From: Planktomarina sp.
GTDB taxonomy: Bacteria > Pseudomonadota > Alphaproteobacteria > Rhodobacterales > Rhodobacteraceae
NCBI GenBank assembly: GCA_020629235.1
Contig: JAHDDS010000001.1
Location: 52,836-116,835, forward strand
Reading direction: 5' to 3'
DNA: 64,000 bases
This document shows positions 34,839 to 43,400 of the stretch, in pieces. A program made the translations under genes and the position numbers. The notes beneath the pieces were generated by a model. That model saw nothing but the letters and a program-made list of their open reading frames with translations, had not been told where the DNA came from and ran no database searches. Positions within the stretch are counted from its first letter, which is position 1. Each line of letters starts with the position of its first letter.

Positions 34839-36029
34839 TCAGCCGTCCACCGACGTGCCAACAGCATAACCTGACGCGGTGCCGGACGCTTTGGCCGCCG
34901 ACAGTTTTTCGCGCAGTTCTGTTTCCATCTCTTGCAAGGCGCTTTCCGCTTCGGCGCGCTTGCGCTTGCCTTCGTCGGCGATTTGCAAACTGTCTTCGAT
35001 GGTGCCGATCAGTTGGGCGTTGGCCTGCTTGATGGCTTCGATGTCGAAGACGCCGCGCTCCATCTCTTCGCGGACGATCTTGTTGGTTTCGCGCAGGTTT
35101 TCAGCGTTGGCCGTCAACAATTCGTTGGTCAGATCGTTGGCTTCGCGGATGGCGGTGGCCGCTTCTTTGGACCGCTGTATGGTCACGGCCTGGGCCAGCT
35201 GCGTTTCCCACAGCGGCACTGTGTTCACCAAGGTGGAATTGATCTTGGTCACCAAGGATTTGTCGTTTTCCTGCACCAAGCGGATGGACGGCAGGGACTG
35301 CATGGTCACCTGGCGCGTCAGTTTCAGATCGTGGACCCGGCGTTCCAAATCGTCGCGCGCTGCGCGCAGATCGCGCAGTTCTTGGGCCTTCATCACCTTG
35401 TTCTTTTCGGCGGCCTTTTCGACGGCGGCTTCTGCTTTGGGGATGTCCTTGTCATTCACCAGCTTCAGCTTTTCTTCGCCCGCTGCGATGTAAATCGCCA
35501 GTTCGTCGTAAAAATCCAGCGTCTTTTCATAGAGAACATCCAAGCTTTCGATGTCTTTGAGAAGCTTGTGTTCATGATCCAGCAGATTGTCTGTGATGTT
35601 GTCGATCTGACCTTGCACCGTTTCGTACCGGGCATAGAATTTTGCCAAAGGGGCGGCCTTACCGGTCAGCTTTTCCCACCAGCTGCGTTCGCGGCGCATG
35701 TCCAATTCGCTGACGGAAAAGCCGCGGATGGTGGTGACCATGTTGCGCAAACTGTCGCCTGCGGGGCCCACGTCTTTGTTGCGCACGCCCGACAACATGG
35801 ATTGGGAAATCACCTGCAGTTCCGCTTGGGCCGCGGACCCGAACGATATGATGGACTGGGTGTCGCCCATGTCCAATTCTTTGATGCGCTTGCGAATTTC
35901 CGCTGTTGTAGGTTTGTCGGCGGCTTCCAGCGGCACCAATTCGGTGGATGGTTCGCGCAGTGTCAGCGCGGTGATTTTTTCCACTTCAGCAACGGCCGCT
36001 TCGGCCTTTTGACGAATATCCTCTGACAT
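34839..36029 (-). CDS. telA: TelA/KlaA family toxic anion resistance protein
   Basis: 396 residues, almost entirely helical with long coiled coils, as in the TelA (PF05816) family. Useful segments are RIKELDMGDTQSIISFGSAAQAELQVISQSMLSGVRNKDVGPAGDSL, ERSWWEKLTGKAAPLAKFYARYETVQGQIDNITDNLLDHEHKLLKDI and QTVPLWETQLAQAVTIQRSKEAATAIREANDLTNELL. Members are linked to tellurite and cell-envelope stress, but the mechanism is unknown. It follows the XpaC-like gene by 16 bases and precedes the SPFH gene, the order expected for a Ter-type stress module. Confidence 0.9.
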   Translation of the reverse strand: MSEDIRQKAEAAVAEVEKITALTLREPSTELVPLEAADKPTTAEIRKRIKELDMGDTQSIISFGSAAQAELQVISQSMLSGVRNKDVGPAGDSLRNMVTTIRGFSVSELDMRRERSWWEKLTGKAAPLAKFYARYETVQGQIDNITDNLLDHEHKLLKDIESLDVLYEKTLDFYDELAIYIAAGEEKLKLVNDKDIPKAEAAVEKAAEKNKVMKAQELRDLRAARDDLERRVHDLKLTRQVTMQSLPSIRLVQENDKSLVTKINSTLVNTVPLWETQLAQAVTIQRSKEAATAIREANDLTNELLTANAENLRETNKIVREEMERGVFDIEAIKQANAQLIGTIEDSLQIADEGKRKRAEAESALQEMETELREKLSAAKASGTASGYAVGTSVDG

Positions 36030-36045
36030 AGACTATCCCTTTCTA

Positions 36046-36930
36046 TCAGTCTGTTTGCAGCCCTTCACGGGCCAGACGGTCGCGCAGGACTTTCATTTCG
36101 ATGTCCAGGTCGGTTTTGTTGTTGGCCAAAAGCGTGTCTGTTTTGGCGGTGAAGTTGCCTTCCAGGTCGTCCAGGAAGGTCAGAAAATCTTGGCGCGATT
36201 TTGGATCGCGTTTGTTGGCGTAAAGGCCCGCGAATTTCTGCGTCGCGTCTTTGGCCCCTGTCAAATAGACGGACAGGTACTTGCGCGCTGCGGTCAAATC
36301 GCTGGGGTCTTCTTCCACGCGGCGAAACAGGGTGCGCGCTGTGGCTTGGAAATCTTCCACGCGCGCCTGAACCGTCCGATCGCCCAGGTTTTCAACGGTG
36401 GCTTGCATGATGGCCAGGGTGCCTTCGGCATCGTCGACGACCCGCGCCACACGGTCTTGTTGAAACTGATCAACGCCGTCGAAGCCTTTGTTGCGCATTG
36501 GATCGGGGCCAAATGCAAACAGGTGCAGGGCGGTGCCGGCCAGTCCAGGGACCACTGCGGCCAGGCCCATTTCCGAAAAGCCCGCGGCTGTCAGACCCGC
36601 GCCGGTCACCACAGCGCCAGCGATTTTGCGGGGAAATGCCGGTTTGCGGGCGACTTTGCGGGCATCATAAGCTTCGTGCGCCAGAATGCCTTCGCGGGTC
36701 AGCCAGGCCGCCAGCAACAAAAGACCCAAAGCCACCAGCGCCAGACCAAAGCCCGCCGCGCCGCCGCCGGAAAACATCGCGAATATCAGGGGCAGGGGGG
36801 CGACGAACAGCAGGTTGACTTGAAATCCCACCTTGGACGCCTTCGCCCCGCCATAGGGCCGCTTTTCCACATAGGTTACATCTGCATCCGTCCCGTCAGG
36901 ACTGTATTTTCCACCAAACCGTTTGGCCAT
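36046..36930 (-). CDS. XpaC-like membrane protein (5-bromo-4-chloroindolyl phosphate hydrolysis family)
   Basis: 294 residues. The N-terminus is basic and cytoplasmic, followed by hydrophobic helices at about 38-75 and 95-125, then a helical C-terminal domain (DQFQQDRVARVVDDAEGTLAIMQATVENLGD... RTLFRRVEEDPSDLTAARKYLSVYLTGAKDATQKFAGLY). That last part matches the XpaC family, which pairs with TelA in Firmicutes and proteobacteria. The family name comes from a substrate effect and does not describe a proven activity. Start ATG lies 3 bases after the stop of the 27-residue micro-ORF, so translation is probably coupled. Confidence 0.84.
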   Translation of the reverse strand: MAKRFGGKYSPDGTDADVTYVEKRPYGGAKASKVGFQVNLLFVAPLPLIFAMFSGGGAAGFGLALVALGLLLLAAWLTREGILAHEAYDARKVARKPAFPRKIAGAVVTGAGLTAAGFSEMGLAAVVPGLAGTALHLFAFGPDPMRNKGFDGVDQFQQDRVARVVDDAEGTLAIMQATVENLGDRTVQARVEDFQATARTLFRRVEEDPSDLTAARKYLSVYLTGAKDATQKFAGLYANKRDPKSRQDFLTFLDDLEGNFTAKTDTLLANNKTDLDIEMKVLRDRLAREGLQTD

Positions 36931-36933
36931 GGA

Positions 36934-37017
36934 TCAAAGCCCCCCAAACAGGGACATGGTGAAGATCAAAATGATCAAAATGACATAGGCCACCCGTTGC
37001 AGCGCGGTTCCTGACAT
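36934..37017 (-). CDS. 27-residue membrane micro-protein upstream of xpaC
   Basis: This ORF is too short for the track. It reads MSGTALQRVAYVILIILIFTMSLFGGL: a short polar start with one Arg, then one transmembrane-length hydrophobic segment (about 10-27). A GGGGGA ribosome-binding site lies 5 bases before the ATG, and the stop is 3 bases before the xpaC ATG, both of which argue for real translation. It would insert into the inner membrane beside TerC and the XpaC-like protein. Its function is unknown; it may be a regulatory micro-peptide or simply a leader that couples translation. Confidence 0.6.
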   Translation of the reverse strand: MSGTALQRVAYVILIILIFTMSLFGGL

Positions 37018-37079
37018 TTTGTTCCCCCGAATTGCCAGCCCCCACAACATGGGCAGGAACTGGCAAAATTGCTAGACCT

Positions 37080-37946
37080 TTAGTGCGGACGCTCTTGATT
37101 TGCGCTGCGTTCCATTTCCAGCTTGCGGCGATATCCGGACTGCAAGATCTCCACCACGAACAGCACGATGACCGAAAAGTAGAACGTGGTTTTGGACATT
37201 GGCACCAATTCATACCCGAAGATTCGGATGGCCAGATCGTTATCATGGGCGGCGTGGCTGCCTGTGGTCAGTGCTGCATTGGTGGTTTCAGCGGCGTGGG
37301 CTGCGGCAACACCGGCTTCCCCGATCAGCACGACACCGACGATCAACAAGATGAACAGGCCCAGAACTTCATACATGCGGTTGCGTTGAATGAATTCCGT
37401 CACGCTGTCGGCCAGCAAAAGCATGGCAGCGCCGGACAGCAAAATGGCAGTGGCCAAGATCGGGAACACGTCCGTGATGGCCAGGGCCGACAAGACGGAA
37501 TCAAAGCTGAAGATCAGGTTCATCAGCACGATCAAAAACACCACCTGAAACGCCGATTTGCCGGATTTGGCTTCCACGTCTGTGTGCAAATGATGCACCG
37601 ACAACAGGTGCCCGATTTCCTTGACTGCGGTGTACATAATGAACACCCCGCCGAACAAGAACACGATTGTGGCAAAGTTGACCCCACCGGTCAAAATGCC
37701 GGGATAGTCAAAGATAAAGAAAGGTTCCGACAGACCGTCGATCAACCGGATCATGGCAAACAGCAACACCACCCGCAGGGCCACGGCAACGATGATGCCC
37801 CAAAACCGAACCGCCCGCTGGCTGGCCACGGGCGCGCGCTGGCTTTCGATAGAGATGTACAGAAGGTTGTCGAACCCCAGAACGGCCTGCAAAAAGCACA
37901 GCATAAGCAGGTTGCCCAGGTTTTCGAGTGTGATCAGATCGGCCAT
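37080..37946 (-). CDS. terC: TerC family integral membrane protein
   Basis: 288 residues with about seven helices. The two conserved acidic motifs appear as LGFDNLLYISI near the N-terminus and NLIFSFDSVLSAL in the middle, corresponding to the (G)xDN and FSxDS motifs of TerC. Relatives export manganese or take part in tellurite resistance and metal loading of membrane proteins. A loop at about 215-245 is rich in His and Ala (AAHAAETTNAALTTGSHAAHD). The gene heads the micro-ORF - xpaC - telA - SPFH series, 62 bases upstream of the micro-ORF. It starts 54 bases after the end of the pseudouridine synthase gene. Confidence 0.9.
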   Translation of the reverse strand: MADLITLENLGNLLMLCFLQAVLGFDNLLYISIESQRAPVASQRAVRFWGIIVAVALRVVLLFAMIRLIDGLSEPFFIFDYPGILTGGVNFATIVFLFGGVFIMYTAVKEIGHLLSVHHLHTDVEAKSGKSAFQVVFLIVLMNLIFSFDSVLSALAITDVFPILATAILLSGAAMLLLADSVTEFIQRNRMYEVLGLFILLIVGVVLIGEAGVAAAHAAETTNAALTTGSHAAHDNDLAIRIFGYELVPMSKTTFYFSVIVLFVVEILQSGYRRKLEMERSANQERPH

Positions 37947-38000
37947 ATCTAGGCTCCCCTACGATTTCATCCGCAAGATTTACCAAAGGTTCAGGGGAAT

Positions 38001-38798
38001 TCAACGCTGTGGATTGGGTTTTCTGCGGCGGTTGCGGGGGGAAAGTTTGGGCTTTTGCGACCAGCCCATCTGATCTTTCAGCACCCGCTGCTTCACTTCT
38101 TCGACGTCGCCCTGCTTCAAGTCCCGCAGTTGGAACGGGCCATAGGACACGCGGATCAAGCGGTTCACGGTCAGGTCCAGCGATGCCATGGCGCGGCGGA
38201 TTTCGCGGTTTTTGCCTTCGCGCAGCCCCACTGTCAGCCAAGCGTTGGCCCCTTGTTGGCGGTCCAGGACCACTTCCATGGCCAGGTATTTGACCCCGTC
38301 CACCACCATGTCGCGGCGTAGCGGTTCCAATCTGTCGTCCGACACCCGTCCATTGACCCGGACCCTGTACCGGCGCTTCCACCCGGTGCTGGGCAGTTCC
38401 AGCGTGCGTTTCAGCCCGCCGTCATTGGTCAAAAGCAGCAAGCCTTCGGAATTCATATCCAGCCGCCCCACGGACATCACCCGCGGCATGGTGTCGGGCA
38501 GGGCGTCAAAGACGGTGCTGCGTCCCTTTTCATCGCGTTCTGTCGTCACCAGGCCCGTGGGTTTGTGGTACAGCCACAGGCGCGGCACGTCCGCCGCCGC
38601 GATGGGTTTCCCGTCCACCAAGATTTTGTCGGTGTCTGTCACGGTCAGGGCAGGGGACGACAGGGTTTTGCCGTTCACTTGCACCCGGCCCGCGTCGATC
38701 ATGCGTTCTGCTTCGCGTCGGCTGGCCACGCCTGCGCGCGACAGCACTTTGGCGATGCGGTCGCCCTTTGGGGCTGCAATGTCAGGTGATTTGGCCAT
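38001..38798 (-). CDS. rluB: 23S rRNA pseudouridine synthase, RluB/RsuA family
   Basis: 265 residues. An S4 RNA-binding domain (IAKVLSRAGVASRREAERMIDAGRVQVNGK) is followed by the RsuA/RluB catalytic signature GRLDMNSEGLLLLTNDG, with the catalytic Asp in it, and RMVSYGPF-like RLIRVSYGPFQLRDLKQGDVEEV. A basic tail (RNRRRKPNPQR) is present. It would modify uridine in helix 89 of 23S rRNA, if RluB. The start is the ATG at 38798 (MAKSPDIAAPKG); the track extends 42 bases more. RluE/RluF-type specificity cannot be fully excluded. Confidence 0.88.
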   Translation of the reverse strand: MAKSPDIAAPKGDRIAKVLSRAGVASRREAERMIDAGRVQVNGKTLSSPALTVTDTDKILVDGKPIAAADVPRLWLYHKPTGLVTTERDEKGRSTVFDALPDTMPRVMSVGRLDMNSEGLLLLTNDGGLKRTLELPSTGWKRRYRVRVNGRVSDDRLEPLRRDMVVDGVKYLAMEVVLDRQQGANAWLTVGLREGKNREIRRAMASLDLTVNRLIRVSYGPFQLRDLKQGDVEEVKQRVLKDQMGWSQKPKLSPRNRRRKPNPQR

Positions 38799-38849
38799 GG
38801 GTGTGCCATAAGCCTTGCAAGCCGCGCTGCCAAGCGGCAAGCAAAGGCC

Positions 38850-39302
38850 ATGTGGACATCACCGCACATGGATTTGGCGCTGAACGCCGCCCGGGCCGCC
38901 GCTGCAGCGGACGAGGTGCCGGTGGGTGCCATCATCACAGATGCAGCAGGCACGGTCCTGGCCACGGCCCAAAACCGCACCCGGCGCGACAATGATCCCA
39001 CCGCCCACGCCGAAGTCCTGGCCATACGGCAGGCCGCTGCGGCCTTGGGCCAAGACCGTTTGAACGGATGCACGTTGCATGTGACGCTGGAACCCTGTGC
39101 CATGTGCGCGGGCGCCATTGCCCATGCGCGCCTGGACAGGGTTGTCTATGGCGCGGGCGATCCCAAATCGGGCGGCACCGATCACGGCGCGCGGGTGTTC
39201 GATCACCCACAATCCCACCACCAGCCGGAAGTGGTGTCAGGCGTGATGGAAGCTGAAGCCACCGCCTTGCTGCAAGATTTCTTCGCGTCCAAACGCAGTT
39301 GA
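38850..39302 (+). CDS. tadA: tRNA-specific adenosine deaminase
   Basis: 150-residue cytidine-deaminase-fold enzyme. HAEVLAI (His and catalytic Glu) and TLEPCAMCAGAI (two zinc cysteines) form the zinc site; NDPTAHAEV and YGAGDPKSGG are TadA-type segments. It converts adenosine-34 to inosine in tRNA-Arg(ACG). It is divergent from rluB with 51 bases between the starts. A hairpin and a dispersed repeat copy follow the stop. Confidence 0.93.
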   Translation: MWTSPHMDLALNAARAAAAADEVPVGAIITDAAGTVLATAQNRTRRDNDPTAHAEVLAIRQAAAALGQDRLNGCTLHVTLEPCAMCAGAIAHARLDRVVYGAGDPKSGGTDHGARVFDHPQSHHQPEVVSGVMEAEATALLQDFFASKRS

Positions 39303-39336
39303 GGTGTCCGCGCGGACGCGCGGGCGCGATTGTTTT

Positions 39337-39356
39337 GGGGAAGGCCAGCCTTCCCC
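39337..39356 (+). terminator. Hairpin downstream of tadA
   Basis: GGGGAAGG / CCTTCCCC, eight-base stem with a four-base loop, 34 bases past the tadA stop. No U tract follows; instead the GAGGTATTT element begins 12 bases later, as at the other copies of that element. Confidence 0.5.
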
Positions 39357-39368
39357 CGACCCCCATCC

Positions 39369-39391
39369 GAGGTATTTGGGGCAAAATGAAG
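39369..39391 (+). repeat. Dispersed GAGTATTT element, copy 2 (divergent)
   Basis: GAGGTATTTGGGGCAAAATG then AAG, the most diverged of the four copies, oriented with tadA and following its hairpin. Similar spacing and end (CAAAA-nGAAG) as the others. Confidence 0.5.
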
Positions 39392-39449
39392 CGGCAGTCA
39401 CAATCTGTTCTGGCTTGATCGGTTCGGCGGGGTGGGGCACCAAGGCGCC

Positions 39450-40112
39450 ATGGATTTTCACGCGCAAATGGACGTGTACTGTGAACGCACGGACCTGAGT
39501 TATTGGGCGGAACCGCTGAACGCTGTGACCAACGGGTCGTTTCTGGTGTTCGCCGTGGTGATGTTTTTGCGCCTGCGCGGCAGCGGATTGATTGGCGGCC
39601 ATGTTTTAACGGGTCTGCTGGCGGCCATCGGGGTGGGATCATTTTTGTTTCACACCCACGCCACCACCTGGGCGATGTTGGCGGATGTCATTCCCATCGG
39701 ACTGTTCATCCTGGTGTATCTGTTTTTGGTGTCGCGGGATTTTTTGAACTTGCCGGTTTGGGTATCGGTTGCGGTGACGTTGGCCTTTGTTCCCTATGCC
39801 GCCGCGATGGTGCCGCTGTTGAACGCTGTGCCGTTTTTCAAAATCTCTAACTTCTATTGGACCGTGCCGATTTTGCTGTGCGCCTTTGCGCCGTTTGTGG
39901 CGCGCCAATCCGCGGCCACGGCGCGCGGGATGGTGGGGGGCGCTGCGATCTTGGCCATATCCATCACCCTGCGATCTTTGGACATGCCGCTGTGCGATGT
40001 GTTCCCCATTGGCACGCATATCTTCTGGCACCTGCTGAACGGTGCGATGTTGGGGTGGATGATTGAAGTTTACCGCCGCCACATGCTTGGCAAGGGGCAC
40101 GCTTCGGTTTAA
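39450..40112 (+). CDS. Ceramidase-superfamily (CREST) membrane protein
   Basis: 220 residues and seven hydrophobic helices. YCERTDLSYWAEPLNAVTNGSF, GVGSFLFHTHATTWAMLADVIPI and GTHIFWHLLNGAMLGWMIEVYRR carry the Ser/His/Asp residues of the alkaline ceramidase (PF05875, CREST) superfamily. These proteins hydrolyse amide bonds in lipids, through a zinc site. The bacterial substrate is unknown and could be an ornithine-type or other aminolipid. The chosen start is the ATG at 39450; an upstream GTG at 39432 is possible. Confidence 0.82.
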   Translation: MDFHAQMDVYCERTDLSYWAEPLNAVTNGSFLVFAVVMFLRLRGSGLIGGHVLTGLLAAIGVGSFLFHTHATTWAMLADVIPIGLFILVYLFLVSRDFLNLPVWVSVAVTLAFVPYAAAMVPLLNAVPFFKISNFYWTVPILLCAFAPFVARQSAATARGMVGGAAILAISITLRSLDMPLCDVFPIGTHIFWHLLNGAMLGWMIEVYRRHMLGKGHASV

Positions 40113-40144
40113 GCCGCCCAAAAGCACTGGACGGAGGCTGTTCC

Positions 40145-40432
40145 ATGGCCATTGACACCCAAACCGCGGCCCGCGTTGCAAAGCTGGCCCGGATTAAAGT
40201 TGAAGACGACCAATTGCCCGCTTTGGCCGAAGAGTTTTCAGCCATTCTGGGCTTCATCGAACAGTTGAACGAGGTGGACGTCGACGGCGTTGAACCCATG
40301 ACATCCGTGACGCCCATGCGCCTGTACCGCCGCGACGATGTGGTGACCGACGGGGACCAGCCCGATGCCGTATTGAAGAACGCGCCCGATGCCCGTGAAG
40401 GGTTCTTTGCTGTGCCAAAGGTGGTGGAATAA
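40145..40432 (+). CDS. gatC: Aspartyl/glutamyl-tRNA amidotransferase subunit C
   Basis: 95 residues, ordinary length for Gat[55 protein letters not shown] and the C-terminal [17 protein letters not shown] are signature sequence. It stabilises the GatA-GatB complex that amidates misacylated Glu-tRNA(Gln). Its stop shares one base with the gatA start. gatB is not in this window. Confidence 0.95.
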   Translation: MAIDTQTAARVAKLARIKVEDDQLPALAEEFSAILGFIEQLNEVDVDGVEPMTSVTPMRLYRRDDVVTDGDQPDAVLKNAPDAREGFFAVPKVVE

Positions 40433-41916
40433 TGTCTGACTTGATGAACCTGACCCTGGCCGGGGCCCGTGATGCCTTGCGCAAGGGCGACACATCTTCT
40501 GTGGAATTGACCGAAGCATCGCTTGCTGCGGTGGGGGCGTCCAAACCGCTGAACGCGTTTGTCCACGACACCAGCGAAATCGCCATGGACCAAGCCAAAG
40601 CCGCCGATGCACGCATCCAAGCGGGGGATGCCCCCGACATGTGCGGCATTCCCATTGGGATGAAAGATTTGTTTTGCACCAAAGGTGTGAACAGCCAAGC
40701 TGCCAGCGCCATCTTGAATGGGTTCAAGCCCGAATATGAATCCACCGTCAGCCAGAAGTTGTTCGACGCGGGCGCTGTGATGGTGGGCAAGTTGAACATG
40801 GACGAATTCGCCATGGGATCGTCCAATGAAACGTCCACCTATGGCAATGTGGTGAACCCCTGGAAAGTGGGCAGCGATGACTTGACCCCAGGCGGGTCGT
40901 CCGGTGGGTCGTCCGCCGCCGTTGCCGCGCGCACCTGTTTTGGGGCCACGGGCACCGACACGGGCGGGTCCATCCGTCAGCCTGCGGCGTTCACGGGCAT
41001 CACTGGGATTAAGCCCACATACGGGCGCTGTTCGCGGTGGGGGATTGTGGCCTTCGCGTCCAGCCTGGACCAAGCCGGCCCCATGACCCGGGACGTGCGC
41101 GATTGCGCCATCATGCTGGAAGCGATGTGCGGGTTTGACCCCAAAGACAGCACGTCGGCCGACCTGGCCGTCCCGAATTTTGAGGCGGCCCTGACGGGGG
41201 ACATCAAAGGCAAGACCATCGGTATTCCCCGCGAATACCGTATGGACGGCATGGCGGACGAAATTGAAAAACTGTGGGCCGACGGCACCGCCATGTTGAA
41301 AGACGCGGGCGCCAAAATCGTCGACATCAGCTTGCCCCACACGAAATACGCACTTCCCGCATACTATGTCATTGCCCCTGCAGAAGCATCGTCCAACTTG
41401 GCGCGGTATGACGGGGTGCGCTTTGGCCACCGCGCGACGTTGGATGCGGGCGACGGCATCACGGAAATGTACGAAAAGACCCGCGCCGAAGGCTTCGGGG
41501 CCGAAGTGCAGCGCCGGGTGATGATCGGGACCTATGTGTTGTCGGCGGGCTTTTATGACGCGTATTACAACCGCGCGCGGCGGGTCCGGGCCTTGATCAA
41601 GCAAGACTTTGATCAGGTGTTTGCAGATGGGGTGGATGCGATCCTGACCCCAGCCACGCCGTCGTCCGCCTTTGAATTGGGCAAAGACGTGTCGGATCCC
41701 GTGGAAATGTATCTGAACGATGTGTTCACCGTCACGGTCAACTTGGCGGGCCTGCCGGGCATTTCTGTGCCCGCGGGGCTGGATGCCAAGGGGCTGCCCT
41801 TGGGGTTGCAGCTGATCGGCAAACCCTGGGAAGAAGCGGATTTGCTGAACACAGCCTTTGCCCTGGAACAAGCGTGCGGGTTTGAGGGGCAGCCGCAAAA
41901 CTGGTGGTCCGCCTGA
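40432..41916 (+). CDS. gatA: Aspartyl/glutamyl-tRNA amidotransferase subunit A
   Basis: 494-residue amidase-signature enzyme. The Ser-cisSer-Lys triad is visible: Lys in [14 protein letters not shown], cis-Ser in [14 protein letters not shown] and the nucleophile Ser in [15 protein letters not shown]. It hydrolyses glutamine to feed ammonia to GatB. The C-terminus ([18 protein letters not shown]) is normal. The overlap with gatC shows coupled translation. Confidence 0.96.
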   Translation: MSDLMNLTLAGARDALRKGDTSSVELTEASLAAVGASKPLNAFVHDTSEIAMDQAKAADARIQAGDAPDMCGIPIGMKDLFCTKGVNSQAASAILNGFKPEYESTVSQKLFDAGAVMVGKLNMDEFAMGSSNETSTYGNVVNPWKVGSDDLTPGGSSGGSSAAVAARTCFGATGTDTGGSIRQPAAFTGITGIKPTYGRCSRWGIVAFASSLDQAGPMTRDVRDCAIMLEAMCGFDPKDSTSADLAVPNFEAALTGDIKGKTIGIPREYRMDGMADEIEKLWADGTAMLKDAGAKIVDISLPHTKYALPAYYVIAPAEASSNLARYDGVRFGHRATLDAGDGITEMYEKTRAEGFGAEVQRRVMIGTYVLSAGFYDAYYNRARRVRALIKQDFDQVFADGVDAILTPATPSSAFELGKDVSDPVEMYLNDVFTVTVNLAGLPGISVPAGLDAKGLPLGLQLIGKPWEEADLLNTAFALEQACGFEGQPQNWWSA

Positions 41917-42010
41917 TCGCCACTGTTACAAACATGAAAGAAAGTTTGGCTTTTTAGGGGGCCGGATTTCCTTTATACAGGCGAAAAATAAGACGGATCG
42001 AGGCTCGGCT

Positions 42011-42721
42011 ATGAAATTTATTGCATTGGTTTGCACCGCCCTGGTGGTGTCGGGCTGCGTGGTGGTGCCCAACGATTCCGCCAGCGCACGGCGTGATCGC
42101 ATGTTGGAAACACGCCAAACCACCCAGCCTGTGGCCCCGGCCCCCGTGGGGGCGCCGATCCAGACGCAACCGGCCGCAGCACCTGTGCAGCGCCAGCCCA
42201 TCACACCTGTGCAAACCCGCACTGTGCAGACGCAACCCGTGCAGCCGGTTCAGACGCAAACGGTACAGCCTGGGCCGGTCGAAGCGTCCCCCAACAATCC
42301 TGCGCCACAAATCGTATCGACGCCCGCGGGCAACGGGCGGATTTCGGACGAACAGGACTTTGAAGCGGTGTCCGAACGCCAATCCATCGAAAGCGATGCA
42401 CAGCGTATTGAAACGAACCGGTCGCGCTATACCGTGATTCAACCGACAGAACTGCCGTCCCGCACAGGCAACACGCCCAACATCGTGGACTATGCCCTGA
42501 AGACCAACAATCCCGTCGGTGTGAAGCTGTACCGTCGGATTTTGGGCAATGAAGGCCGGGCTGCGCGCAAATGTGCGGGCTTTGCAACGTCCGATATCGC
42601 CCAGCAGGAATTCCTGGCCCGGGGTGGTCCAATCCGCGACCCCATGGGCGTGGACCCCGACGGGGACGGCTTTGCGTGTCGGTGGGACCCCACACCGTTC
42701 CGCCAAGCGGTGCGCGGCTGA
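42011..42721 (+). CDS. Lipoprotein with Excalibur-like calcium-binding C-terminus
   Basis: 236 residues. A lipobox ends the signal peptide (LVVSGC, Cys16). A Pro/Gln/Thr-rich low-complexity stretch follows (PVQTRTVQTQPVQPVQTQTVQ, about residues 35-95), and the C-terminus carries CAGF...GVDPDGDGFACRWDPTPFR, close to the Excalibur motif (DxDxDGxxC). It is probably an outer-membrane or periplasmic lipoprotein with a stalk and a small metal-binding head. The start at 42011 has GGATCGAGG upstream; the track ORF begins in the gatA tail. The downstream amidase suggests a role in the cell wall. Confidence 0.72.
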   Translation: MKFIALVCTALVVSGCVVVPNDSASARRDRMLETRQTTQPVAPAPVGAPIQTQPAAAPVQRQPITPVQTRTVQTQPVQPVQTQTVQPGPVEASPNNPAPQIVSTPAGNGRISDEQDFEAVSERQSIESDAQRIETNRSRYTVIQPTELPSRTGNTPNIVDYALKTNNPVGVKLYRRILGNEGRAARKCAGFATSDIAQQEFLARGGPIRDPMGVDPDGDGFACRWDPTPFRQAVRG

Positions 42722-43392
42722 TCTGGCATCCAAGCCCGAACTTTGGGCCGCGCAAAGGCGGCCTGCGCCCCACATTGATCGTGGTGCACTATACCGCCAT
42801 GGACAGTGCCGAAGCCGCGCTTGATCGCTTGTGTGATCCGGAATTTGAAGTGTCCGCCCACTATCTGATCGCCCAAGACGGGCGGGTGGTGCAGATGGTG
42901 GCCGAAGACATGCGCGCCTGGCACGCAGGGGCTGGCGCATGGGGCGGGGTCACGGATGTGAATTCTGCCAGCATCGGGATTGAGCTGTGCAATCGGGGCG
43001 ATCACGCCTTCCCAGACCCGCAAATTGATGCCCTGGTGCCGCTGTTGGCCGCAGTGCGATCCAGGTGGGGCATTCCCAAGGAACGGGTCATCGGACATTC
43101 CGATATGGCGCCGGCCCGCAAACAGGACCCTGGGCGATTTTTCCCGTGGCCCAGGTTGGCCCAGGCGGGCCAGGCGGTATTTCGGGGGCAAGGCGGGGGC
43201 GATGTGATCGATTTCCAGGCCGCTGCTGTGCGGTTCGGATACCCAGACACTGCCAGCCACGACGCGGTCTTGGACGCGTTCCGCCAGCGGTTCCGGCCCG
43301 ATGCCGTTGGTCCATTGGACCCCGAAGACGCCCGCATTCTGTCCGACCTGGCGCAGACCTGGCCCGTTGACGCGGCGACGGCGGGGGCGTAA
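42682..43392 (+). CDS. N-acetylmuramoyl-L-alanine amidase (amidase_2, AmiD/AmpD type)
   Basis: The catalytic domain is clear: PTLIVVHYTAMDSAEAALDRL (first zinc His), VSAHYLIAQDGRVVQMVAEDMRAWHAG (second His), SIGIELCN, RVIGHSDMAPARKQDPGRFFPW (third ligand). A C-terminal helical domain resembling a peptidoglycan-binding type 1 repeat follows. It should cut the amide between muramic acid and the stem peptide. Homology seems to begin at IWHPSPNFGPR, where there is no ATG, GTG or TTG. Options are the GTG used here (42682, 236 residues), a GTG at 42676, or a CTG at 42718 overlapping the lipoprotein stop (CTGA). No signal peptide is visible. Confidence 0.82.
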   Translation: MGPHTVPPSGARLIWHPSPNFGPRKGGLRPTLIVVHYTAMDSAEAALDRLCDPEFEVSAHYLIAQDGRVVQMVAEDMRAWHAGAGAWGGVTDVNSASIGIELCNRGDHAFPDPQIDALVPLLAAVRSRWGIPKERVIGHSDMAPARKQDPGRFFPWPRLAQAGQAVFRGQGGGDVIDFQAAAVRFGYPDTASHDAVLDAFRQRFRPDAVGPLDPEDARILSDLAQTWPVDAATAGA

Positions 43393-43400
43393 CCCAGACC

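Noticed and set aside
39964-41898. 644-residue minus-strand ORF
   Set aside because: Antisense to gatC and gatA; gatA is certain, and this frame shows no domain.
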